Shown here in pieces: positions 18,801 through 24,485 of a stretch of 43,897 nucleotides of DNA. Position 1 is the first letter of the stretch. Each line of letters begins with the position of its first letter. The stretch lies in the IMG/VR virus record IMGVR_UViG_3300025115_000022, positions 1-43,897 of that record; one strand, 5' to 3'. The notes under the pieces are model-generated. The model saw nothing but the letters and a program-made list of their open reading frames with translations. It was not told the origin of the DNA and did not search any database. Origin of the DNA: a virus. A program made the translations under genes and the position numbers.

Positions 18801-21196
18801 GCCTCAAGAATCTGTTCATCACCCTCGACACCAAGAGCCTTGGCAGCTCTCTCGGCTACCTTGCCGGAGGCCTGGGTCATGAATGTGATGAACTCCTCGA
18901 TCTCGGTCATTCGACCAGTACGGCCAAGGGCCATCTTCACGCCAGCCTTCATGCTTGCGAAGTGGCGCTTGTTGAACCAGGGAACAAGTCCAAGGCCACC
19001 CTTGGCCCCGAAGGCGGCACCAATCAAGAACTGCTCGCCAGCCCCACCAATCTGGGTGAAGCGCTCCTTGCTGAAGCTGTTCTGCATGAGTGTCCTCATG
19101 GCCCACTCGTTGTAGCCGAAAAAGGTCTTCGGGATCTCTTCCGGGTTCAGGCCAGACTCGGGGTCCTGTGCGGCCAAAGTGTAGTCGAACAGGATCTTGC
19201 TGTACTGCATATTCATGGCCTGGACGACGTTGCTGAACCCTTCAAGGGTAGCGTCCATGCCGATGCGAGCGATAGTGTTGCTGACCTTGTTGCCAGCGAT
19301 CTTCGTTGCGAGCCTGCCAGGCATCATCCCGGCAAGTGGGTTCGCCAGGAGCTCCTGGGCCTTCCTGCTGGCAGTCACGGCATCATCGAAGTTGTCCGAC
19401 ATGCCACGCAGGATGGTTTCCATGGCGTCATCGGTGAGGTCAGGCATGAACTTCTTGAGCTCAGAGGCCACCTCGGCGACGAAGGCCTCACCAGCGGACT
19501 TGCGGGCATTGGCTGCGACCTCGCCACTGACTGTGTTGCCAAGCGGGCTTCTGCGGGCAGCGTTCCAGGTTCTGGCCGTGGAGCGGGCAATGGAGTCCCT
19601 GACGATCTGCTCGACCCTGAGCAGACCAGCAGGCGTCAGCTTCTTGGTGACAGCATCGACGCCCTCCTTGCCTGCAAGCGCCTCGATCCTGTCGACAATG
19701 GTCATGCCAGTTTCGGCAGCCTTGGTGCCAGCCTTGCCCTTCCAGTTCATGACACTCTGGGTGAGCATGTTGGCAACTCTTGTACCGCGAACACCGCCAG
19801 CAACGTAGTCGAAGGAGTTCATAAGGCGGACTTGGATGCCACCATGAGAGATGGAGGCAGCCGCCTTGGCGGTGGTACCAGCCAAACCAGCGATGCCCTT
19901 ACGGGCAGCAGCTTCTCTGGCCAGGGCGATCTTCTTCTCGCCAGCCTCCACCTTGGCGAAGAACCCACCGATATTCTTGCCAGCAGTCGCAGCGCCAGGA
20001 ATCTTTGATCCCTCGAGCTTCTTCCCGGCAGCCTTGATGCCCCTCTCAAGAAGGCTGGTTCCAGTGTGCCCGGAGCCACGAAGTCCAGGAGTGCTCTTGA
20101 AGGCCTGAGCGACCCACTGGTCGCCCCTGGTGAAGAAGCCAGCAAGCTCACCAAGCGACATCGCCATGTTGCTGTAACGGTTTTGCTCGTACCCGAACTT
20201 ATTTTTGTCGGTAAACCAGCTAGGATCAACGACCCCGCTCTGGACGCCCCAAGCGGCAAGCCAACCGGGGGCACCAACGAAAGTGCTATTGACCAAACCA
20301 CCAGCAGCTGGGATACCAACGCCAAGTCGGGAATCCTTGTCGCCAATATCGAAGTCCTTGTATTCCTCCTGGCGGCGCTCCCAGGGGTTCTGCATGGCTC
20401 TGGCGGCAAAGTGGGCGGACCAGAATCTGTTGTCGTTCAGGTCCTGCGCCGGGAAGCCATTGGCCTTCCAGTACTCGTTGACGCGCCGACGAGCGTCAGG
20501 GCTGTCGATGATGGCCGGAGCCAGGAGCCCAAGTTGGTCCTCTCGCGGACGGACATAGTCGCCAATGCCAGCAGCCCTGCCGACAATCCTGCCTTCGTCG
20601 ATCTCCGACTTGGCGCCGGAGCTTCCGAGCAAGGTGACGTTCTTGAAGGCGTCGACGATGAAGTCGCCAGTCTTGTGCAGGGGACCACGCTGGTCTTCAC
20701 CTGTGCTTTGGACCAGAGGCCTCTTCTCGTACTGCGTCCTGCCATCGCCGAGGTCGGTAGCCACAACACCGTTGTCTTCGGCGGCCTTACTGATCTGGTC
20801 ATGTGAGCTGGCAATGGCCTCACCAAATCTGGTGGTGAAGATGTTTTGGACCTCAGCCTTGGTCCCGCGCAGCACCCTGATCTCGTTGGCAATTTCTGTA
20901 GGACTAGCATCCACGCCCTTGAGACGCAAGCCTTCGGCAGCCTGATAGAACTTCTCAACGGGGATGCCGGTTGCCTTAGCAACCTTCTCGATGAGAAGCG
21001 CATCTGCTTCCTCTTCTGGCGAGAGCCCCTCTCTGTATCCTTCAACGACACGCTGTCGCATCTTATCGTCAGAGTGTTCCAGGAGGCTTTTACCGTGCTG
21101 GCCGACAACTGCTTCTGCAGTCGGGACAGAAACACGATCTTCGCTGTAGTGAACCTGCTTGTCCTTTTCCTGGGTGACACCAACGGGCTTGGCCAT
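9899..21196 (-). CDS. Giant 3,765-aa virion-block protein, candidate two-barrel RNA polymerase
   Basis: One uninterrupted frame covers a quarter of the window. Its ATG overlaps the previous stop (TAATG). The first ~800 residues have Ala/Gly-rich helical stretches like ejection proteins. Further on is a series resembling the two double-psi beta-barrels of multisubunit-type RNA polymerases. These are VAMIIPMSSTKLG (lysine 2378), SDIKFQ (D2433, Q2437), an MTGQM segment, QRSPSARLND (R2924, P2926), and NHRDVVEQMEGDYDFD with aspartates 2964, 2966 and 2968. The last part parallels R-x-P followed by NADFDGD in bacterial beta-prime. I infer a virion-packaged polymerase like crAss-like gp66. The match is by eye, the overall similarity is low, and a purely structural protein remains possible. 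Confidence 0.6.
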   Translation of the reverse strand: MAKPVGVTQEKDKQVHYSEDRVSVPTAEAVVGQHGKSLLEHSDDKMRQRVVEGYREGLSPEEEADALLIEKVAKATGIPVEKFYQAAEGLRLKGVDASPTEIANEIRVLRGTKAEVQNIFTTRFGEAIASSHDQISKAAEDNGVVATDLGDGRTQYEKRPLVQSTGEDQRGPLHKTGDFIVDAFKNVTLLGSSGAKSEIDEGRIVGRAAGIGDYVRPREDQLGLLAPAIIDSPDARRRVNEYWKANGFPAQDLNDNRFWSAHFAARAMQNPWERRQEEYKDFDIGDKDSRLGVGIPAAGGLVNSTFVGAPGWLAAWGVQSGVVDPSWFTDKNKFGYEQNRYSNMAMSLGELAGFFTRGDQWVAQAFKSTPGLRGSGHTGTSLLERGIKAAGKKLEGSKIPGAATAGKNIGGFFAKVEAGEKKIALAREAAARKGIAGLAGTTAKAAASISHGGIQVRLMNSFDYVAGGVRGTRVANMLTQSVMNWKGKAGTKAAETGMTIVDRIEALAGKEGVDAVTKKLTPAGLLRVEQIVRDSIARSTARTWNAARRSPLGNTVSGEVAANARKSAGEAFVAEVASELKKFMPDLTDDAMETILRGMSDNFDDAVTASRKAQELLANPLAGMMPGRLATKIAGNKVSNTIARIGMDATLEGFSNVVQAMNMQYSKILFDYTLAAQDPESGLNPEEIPKTFFGYNEWAMRTLMQNSFSKERFTQIGGAGEQFLIGAAFGAKGGLGLVPWFNKRHFASMKAGVKMALGRTGRMTEIEEFITFMTQASGKVAERAAKALGVEGDEQILEALKSVRSSMSSHLPMGEKSARKLIDQTRGRLEKLTPKQLAWVSALAREHSKRFINGWSTGIFSKSRLGAAISDADLELLHSGDPASKVVQAAQERIIQAMAQDTEVLVNIMKNIARGALVEDLTRSLLTSGAIFMETGGIHLMRNLAEDGMTPDEVSSVLTHGAFSWMAGANLRYATGVPMSLRDGLIDKDGKPMRKPPRWLRIRHDLNAIQAQLYQNGGDTDSFMAINVPEPDSDHLLTRVALGSVNKLTRELGQQIALSVARGGTQIAKPIGEANLELLPGGFENLAAAKAYETIPYEFEGSDKPKTGMEVTYDELAIAEKVFASLINSGVKMGSEFTLEDGTRPDQREDYMKKIREMPNKGEFLGHVLHGLKKVLADRGLYSPGEKLKIEKIYQAARMELYQTTSKAIAAVQRAGELIAKDGQSVLHMGLPNKLSFFQFEGQDAVNVAIADIFDLLGALPSRISVLDDIPNIAMRVDRSGDYLRKGKMMTEDGKGVEFVQEILDALHADLAEIGIDVSKMRFGDQGSSLKNNLLDALGAVGRHTAAELFHFGTPMGMATKDPSKVLLDRRAIIAAAKASGLFFTGKLGGIAGNDILRPVDDAFLDEMMQGSEIDRIKAIQFRWLYDMLASMDGVHVASVEAVGQNEVINKMSDYDERRLGGTFDLNKLWNGDNSQIPGEGADYNPIYEQSQGSRSGGLFGALMDAGVYVGTRAQAAAILRDIYALKDMNMSESQALARAAIKVYKLSVSDGRLGERLLTVADIIRSDLDPELNEQFGNIGDLAKMSTRTLADLLRRSLGDRFSEVDLANYRTLPILGKGKHQSKLKQFLVDKVVKEMEAAEAEGRDPGVKDTLIKEAIEEYYGFDLDAYTEMGQSLIDAGYYRGWHTDTGKADGTPTALKTNLFKAGGMPILREVLAPLRDVAPERRQRFVDSMTKQIKGSRAYKDDAEVAKRADWFLGQIDYLVRSGSASSMARLRAAIQGIGTIKWVTEDGKRVPKLELRKVTQESLKKAFDRLEKLDLGMGEEANLFRDWVGDVHKNVNYLNNLDLFSHKSSISRGTSILKLFDKMRVGTVGRAALTAEVTEALRAVHRKYDGTGQYGGEAMLNDIIKATASTFMDIGSRQGSPLVQSAVFDTLVGMSRTDHIGLFSQLVNRRAYTVLTRTHAKRIDIADADTPFGGEVGTVDGVIESASATQATPKPVGVTKGNYSGRYDYRSRTMVDEFGDLAEGFLGPDRGNSLELNDHDETTGRSLTYGYTDGTLSALARDFLKFGLSNPSGDGPNVLEMNAVAATYEKGWAMDDSRPLWLMRFGDSKILLIRMAQTKAEMDAFLAQTDALFGNLDGTNLAEFAAQYRGVAARMRQEGHADFRDAIRAGHVTEAEVGNIYTMMIRAVAHGRNRLVDSTGDTKVLKRYTQIASDSYRPIDNAAFSMSVAEAIRRRYMTGNETGLYRDADGSYRIKAAIVHEEEWGRIGAIEGLDGNLNAQPWMLDILTMVEGFDPDQASEMWNRSTRGLDGSQSRRRMHFGAFKGFIHGEMNTRPGENLLTKTLITAMPEQNSRLADRLGVAMIIPMSSTKLGTPKVGSMVRFVGSNGASSTVTFAEAAHMLRRDPGGNVEFMANDPNVLTLSTSDIKFQNMFDPGQTQSIMTGQMTQGWSAAGIQAMLDDADMFPVNSVLSLAAKVAGYRIGDMNLARALFEMKLDDDGGGGFDATHKPEDHLNNTASLLEFAMVGNPYGSPSPIWKGEVEKRLFKVVQDRLYKGYTFHGGTSALRPDYSFSLKSGHMVGGVQMGRTLVNLRQGFMGIQRTRFVEWDYDPATGRHTFRGIRDYTALDSADHAHDTFEYGNADNYASQASPSSTGGQRAVARGQTTINHMGILDKFKRSTRQVERGPNRAAQNHHTVSGFLANVLEDVWAGGLWGSGRNMNATEVAPILELFSPYDRQGNIGTGDLRHIDADRLDKALKIANDGVVEVLSGKSIEDIEGTVRGIVDGLVKLTSTRGGEDLARRFGNELLQAYYAHSRNAGRAAGRNTSNRRWTTPRGSNKQLEMYNEDLMGFFTSLLGYRIAGDRSNPKNPYRGFELNRRYSRPSDPVNDPRGAVRDVVDFDGETPVAWGIIGTAQRSPSARLNDTVAFMMRGFLDPEEGGLAVMNHRDVVEQMEGDYDFDTFKYTWAMPRTALGEAVRLKNIIGPLGDQHGKTKTAFSPLVKSDPWGADNQYLKYIADQATAAAMKGQLISARGALEKMMGGEYSFRYIDNNEEYIIRPVGDLQTSQWDFMDRWQQIYTVTQAVLDTPGSFLSDSKVTVRNSSGVNEEISLDKVNVLDLIFGNMYVKNAMSKNNVRSDQDQPLNEFDRGVLNDVMGLIVNGSALMRDGRDGNKVIARTPSERIRMARNYVDILGNPDARLSGEKLVKYLIHINGGQERGDPRLVSQSTDGTNRGFRFEFKKNRTFIDAVNQWTVEIGDVLNKNASTMGVDPDKEAPKTARRAADDYELLSMLEAIENESSLRQELSRLQGMRAKAGGAGSYYDREIKQLEGILTRAVTWSNDGKFPTIVPGKNGFGQDVLRKLRDSTIAGYAMKTTLANIEDTFDGDQSKQVDNAVARMLGQISAVWGKAMSGKGGDEGIRPEYAQQITNLLVENLMRQIDPDGRHTEDIAARILIPAANAYYYLNGQRTTAYKPVANYLIKAVADYDANVAKSIMDAYTINAMVYSEAFSSGNVIGSQGILKQFQAMTDFDGRIGEQRMMVRHSLQYLPIDNPVFEAARQNMIRRYSTRELNEFEDDIVSVAIGRPVRGANSLLTEAFTNVLNLEDWRGGAVNIWIKVDQGSMLRGMGLESIADLGDSEVTIGADLRDGLITERADVRTIVEERKNVIATKEGTKVEYLDANQRIDATKEAVGSFSRALGAVTRAMTDPSVKAALVFKKGEPDVSIEQKMINSQAQRNREAKSEEQQRTGKNCGTP

Positions 21197-22824
21197 TATT
21201 TTGACCTCGTGGTGTCAGCCAGCCCCTCGACCAGGACCTTTATGTATTGGGAGCTCCTGCGAATGGCCCTCAGCCCATCCCTGTTCTCTGGAGAGATCTC
21301 TATGCCATCGTCAGGGTCAGTGTAGTCCTCAATGTCGCCGAAGTAGTTCATGGGGTCAAAGACTCCCTCGTCCAGCTCTTTCCCGTCGTCCTTGTAGGCA
21401 CTGACAATAGTCTGGACAAGACCAGAAATGTCCATCCCAAGTTGGGCAAATGCAGCAGCCTGACCACGCGCTTCGCCCACGGCCTTAACGGCAACAGCGG
21501 CCTCTCTCCAGTTCTTGGGAATGACTTCGTTTTGCTGTACAATGATGTCGCCAAAGCCATCGAGAGATGCTTGGGCGTTGTCACGGTTGCCGTTGTTGTT
21601 CCAGACGACAGAAGTAGCTCCAGCGCCACCGATATCTGCCAGACCAACAAGGTCAAGGGCCGATAGCTTGTATGTTTCAGCCTTGGACCTGAATGACTCG
21701 ACGACGGCATCACGAGTTTCAGGATTGGCTCCCATGCCCAGTTCTTCCGCAATAGCGTCGACCTTGTCGCTCCACTCCTGCTGCCCAGCTTCAGACTTGG
21801 CAAATACGAGCGACTTCAGTTGTCTCCATGAAAAGTCCTGGGATTCTCCAAGGCCATCAAGCGCCGTGTAAAGGCTCCTCTCAGAAGCCAGGAACCCTCT
21901 TGAGACGGTCTTTGGGGTTTCGGGAGCTTTAGGATCCGTCGCCAAGCCCCTGGCAAGCTCAACCAGGTGATTTCCGATCATGGCCTGCCTGCCGTCGATG
22001 ACGATCTCCTTGTACTCGTTGTCGTCCAGGATCTCCCTGGACTCGCCAGCCTGGTCCTGGAGTCTCGAGTTGACATAGGCCGAGACACCAGCAAGGGCTC
22101 CTTCAGCGTTCACCTTGGCATCACCAGAAGCTGGTCCGATACCAAGATTAGAATAGAGCTCGCCGATGAATTCGTACCTCACACTAGTGTTTCCGACATC
22201 GTTCTCCCAGTACAGGTCCCTGGCGAGATCACTGGTGGCCGAATTAGCCACTCCGCGCTGCTCCTTGACCGTGGTCTGGAATGTGGCCATGTGCTGGCCA
22301 AAGGCACCCATGACGGCAATGCCACGCTCTAGCGGAATGAGCTTTGAGTATATGATCTTCTCCTTGGCTCCGAGCATCGCCATCAGCGGAGCCCAGCCAA
22401 GTTGGATCTGGGCCAGCTCGTTGGTAAGCCGCAGCCCTTCGATCTGATGAGGCAGCATCGTGTTTCTTGCATTGGTTTGGCTCTTGTACTCGGCTACCTG
22501 GACTGGGGTCAGTTCCTCCCTGGCCTTGATCTCGCTGGCAATGTTCGCCCGCATGGAGATGCTGTTGGCCATCTGGTCAACCAGGCCGATGCCCTTGAAC
22601 CGGATGTCGGCCTTCTGAAGCTCGTGCTCGTACTCCAGCTTCTTGGAGTCGATCTCCAGCCTTCTGGGCAGAAGTTCACGCTCCGCCCTCTGGTCTGCCA
22701 GCTGGCTTTCCATCTGCATGAGGCGAAGTTGGTTCTCCTCCGACCTTTGCTGCCTTTGGTCGATGACATCTACGGCCTGGAGAAAGTCCCCGGCCCCGTA
22801 CCTGTTGAAGAGCGGTTTTGCCAT
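21196..22824 (-). CDS. Internal virion protein, coiled-coil, 542 aa
   Basis: ATG 22824 follows AGGAGACTGAACC. Residues 20-75 form a long charged coiled coil (QRQQRSEENQLRLMQMESQL). The rest is helical with scattered polar loops and no transmembrane segment or catalytic motif. It lies directly before the giant gene, with stop and start overlapping as TAATG, so the two should be made together. By position it corresponds to the internal core proteins of podoviruses (T7 gp15-like role), but sequence similarity to those is not evident. Confidence 0.62.
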   Translation of the reverse strand: MAKPLFNRYGAGDFLQAVDVIDQRQQRSEENQLRLMQMESQLADQRAERELLPRRLEIDSKKLEYEHELQKADIRFKGIGLVDQMANSISMRANIASEIKAREELTPVQVAEYKSQTNARNTMLPHQIEGLRLTNELAQIQLGWAPLMAMLGAKEKIIYSKLIPLERGIAVMGAFGQHMATFQTTVKEQRGVANSATSDLARDLYWENDVGNTSVRYEFIGELYSNLGIGPASGDAKVNAEGALAGVSAYVNSRLQDQAGESREILDDNEYKEIVIDGRQAMIGNHLVELARGLATDPKAPETPKTVSRGFLASERSLYTALDGLGESQDFSWRQLKSLVFAKSEAGQQEWSDKVDAIAEELGMGANPETRDAVVESFRSKAETYKLSALDLVGLADIGGAGATSVVWNNNGNRDNAQASLDGFGDIIVQQNEVIPKNWREAAVAVKAVGEARGQAAAFAQLGMDISGLVQTIVSAYKDDGKELDEGVFDPMNYFGDIEDYTDPDDGIEISPENRDGLRAIRRSSQYIKVLVEGLADTTRSK

Positions 22825-22838
22825 GGTTCAGTCTCCTG

Positions 22839-23288
22839 TTATGTGAAGGCCCCGGCGATTTGGGCCACATCCACGAAGTAGTCCCAGGTGGTCTTCTTGC
22901 TCTGCTGCAGCTGGGCTTCGGCGATGTCGCGCTGCATCTGCATCTGCGCCTGCTGAAGTCTAACGCCGCGGAGTTCCGAGCTGGCCCCCATGGCGGCCTG
23001 ATCGCTGATGCCCTTGGCTTCTACAGCTTTGGACATCATGATGCCAGCGCCCTCGGAAGCGATCATTCCCGGAAGTTTCGCCCGATAGGCACCAGAATAC
23101 TCCATGCCTCCAGCAAGCATCCTGGAACCAGCCTGCTCGTACGTCTGGTTCGGGTTGAACGAAGACATCAGAGCATTGCGGACGAACTCAGTCTGCCACT
23201 GCTGCCCGAGTCCTTCTCTGGCCATCCCCGTCAGTTCGGAGATAACTGGTTGCAGGTCAGGGATCGGGTTAAGGATCGGCTTGCTCAT
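22839..23288 (-). CDS. Small internal virion protein
   Basis: A 149-residue protein starting at ATG 23288, overlapping the previous gene by 4 bases. The middle is Gly/Ala/Met-rich (RAKLPGMIASEGAGIMMSKA). A Gln-rich helix follows (MQMQRDIAEAQLQQ), then an amphipathic C-terminus (WDYFVDVAQIAGAF). The MQRDIxExxL pattern also occurs in the 340-residue neighbour, suggesting related assembly helices. The composition suits a minor ejected head protein. No family is recognised. Confidence 0.6.
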   Translation of the reverse strand: MSKPILNPIPDLQPVISELTGMAREGLGQQWQTEFVRNALMSSFNPNQTYEQAGSRMLAGGMEYSGAYRAKLPGMIASEGAGIMMSKAVEAKGISDQAAMGASSELRGVRLQQAQMQMQRDIAEAQLQQSKKTTWDYFVDVAQIAGAFT

Positions 23289-24307
23289 TTGGCCACCCCA
23301 ATCTCAGCCAGGGCTCTAAGAGCCTCGACGCTTTCTGATGCGTAGGCGTCCTTCCTGAGCAGATCCAAGGCCGCATCGAGAAGAACCCCGAGCTGCCTGT
23401 CCATCTCATTCGAAGTGACCTTCGTCGAGTAGAGTTTGTCGGCCTTTGAGTAGAACGTTTCAAGGGCCCTTTTGGTATTTGCGACTTCTTCCTTGGTCGC
23501 AATGCCCTTCATAACAAGGCCCTGTAGCTTGGCGTTCTGTTCGTTGGTCCGGCGCAGCTTCTTGAGCGAAGGCATGGCGCTCTCAAAGAAGCCAGCAAAA
23601 TGGTTGGCGACACCCCTGACGCCCTTCTGTGGGTCCCTGTCTGGGGAGGCGTGCTTGGCAGCAATATCCTTGAAGGTATTGATCTCCTTCTGCGTCAGCT
23701 GCGGGATGTCTTCTTCGGTGAAGTCGACACCTGCCTCCCTGTAGCTCTCCATCAAGCTGGCGTTTCTGTCGTCAACCAAGAACTTGTACTTCTCTTCGTA
23801 CTTCTCCCTGTCCATCTGGCGCTCGGTGCCGGAGATGGTCCTGGCGAGCCTGCCAAGGCCCTGGGTAACAACCAGACCTTCCTTGACCGTGTCGAGGAAG
23901 TCGTTCTCGTTCGCCTTCAGCTCCTTCTCGGAGATGTCCCGCTGCATGGATATTCCAGCCTCTGCGGCGCGGCTCCGCAGCTCGCCGAGTTCGGCTTCAA
24001 ACTTGGTCTGTCCCTCTAGCAGCTTGGACGAAGACGCGGCATGGCGCGACTTGAGCTCGAGTAGATTGCGCGTGAACTCAGCGCCACCATCAGACACGGT
24101 GTTCGGGCCAAGTTGAGGAGCAAGGTCAGCAGCCCTGCCAGCGTAGGTGGCGAGGGTCTGGCTCCTGAAGTTGTTGCCCCTGGCTGTGACGCCCTTGATT
24201 GGGTTCAGTCCAAGGCCACTGTTCTGCCCGGCAATCTCTTCGTCGGCGGTGAGACCATGGTTGGACTCGTCCGATAGCCTGCGGCCCCTAATGTCGTACC
24301 TAGGCAT
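23285..24307 (-). CDS. Internal virion/assembly protein, helical, 340 aa
   Basis: ATG 24307 overlaps the previous gene by 8 bases. It is almost wholly helical and charged. Residues 80-140 and 240-330 look like coiled coils (KLRRTNEQNAKLQGLVMKG, EEVANTKRALETFYSKADK). It shares the MQRDIxExxL element with the next protein. It lies between the nozzle and the giant protein, which suggests an internal core or ejection role. No enzymatic motif is seen. Confidence 0.6.
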   Translation of the reverse strand: MPRYDIRGRRLSDESNHGLTADEEIAGQNSGLGLNPIKGVTARGNNFRSQTLATYAGRAADLAPQLGPNTVSDGGAEFTRNLLELKSRHAASSSKLLEGQTKFEAELGELRSRAAEAGISMQRDISEKELKANENDFLDTVKEGLVVTQGLGRLARTISGTERQMDREKYEEKYKFLVDDRNASLMESYREAGVDFTEEDIPQLTQKEINTFKDIAAKHASPDRDPQKGVRGVANHFAGFFESAMPSLKKLRRTNEQNAKLQGLVMKGIATKEEVANTKRALETFYSKADKLYSTKVTSNEMDRQLGVLLDAALDLLRKDAYASESVEALRALAEIGVAK

Positions 24308-24485
24308 CGCCCACCTCTACCCTCTTCCACCGTCCGTTGATGCGGGAATACCTGTAGGTCTTCCCACCGATTTCCACGAACCTCTCGTCGCCGTCACGGC
24401 CCTCGTTCTTGCCAGGGGCGACCTTCGACATCCTGGGGCGGTCGGTAGAACCGCTGCGGTTCCTCTCGACCTCGATGCGGCTCAC
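24300..24485 (-). CDS. Small basic hypothetical virion-block protein
   Basis: A 61-residue frame. I chose the GTG at 24485 for its GTGA overlap with the nozzle stop. The product is very polar and basic, with a short beta-hairpin-like end (FVEIGGKTYRYSRINGRWKR). It may be a small structural or assembly protein. No family is recognised. Confidence 0.5.
   Translation of the reverse strand: MSRIEVERNRSGSTDRPRMSKVAPGKNEGRDGDERFVEIGGKTYRYSRINGRWKRVEVGDA

Noticed and set aside
9899-21196. N4-type (T7-like, single-subunit) virion RNA polymerase
   Set aside because: The size is similar, but I could not find the T7-like motifs in order. The aspartate triad and R-x-P pattern fit a two-barrel enzyme better.
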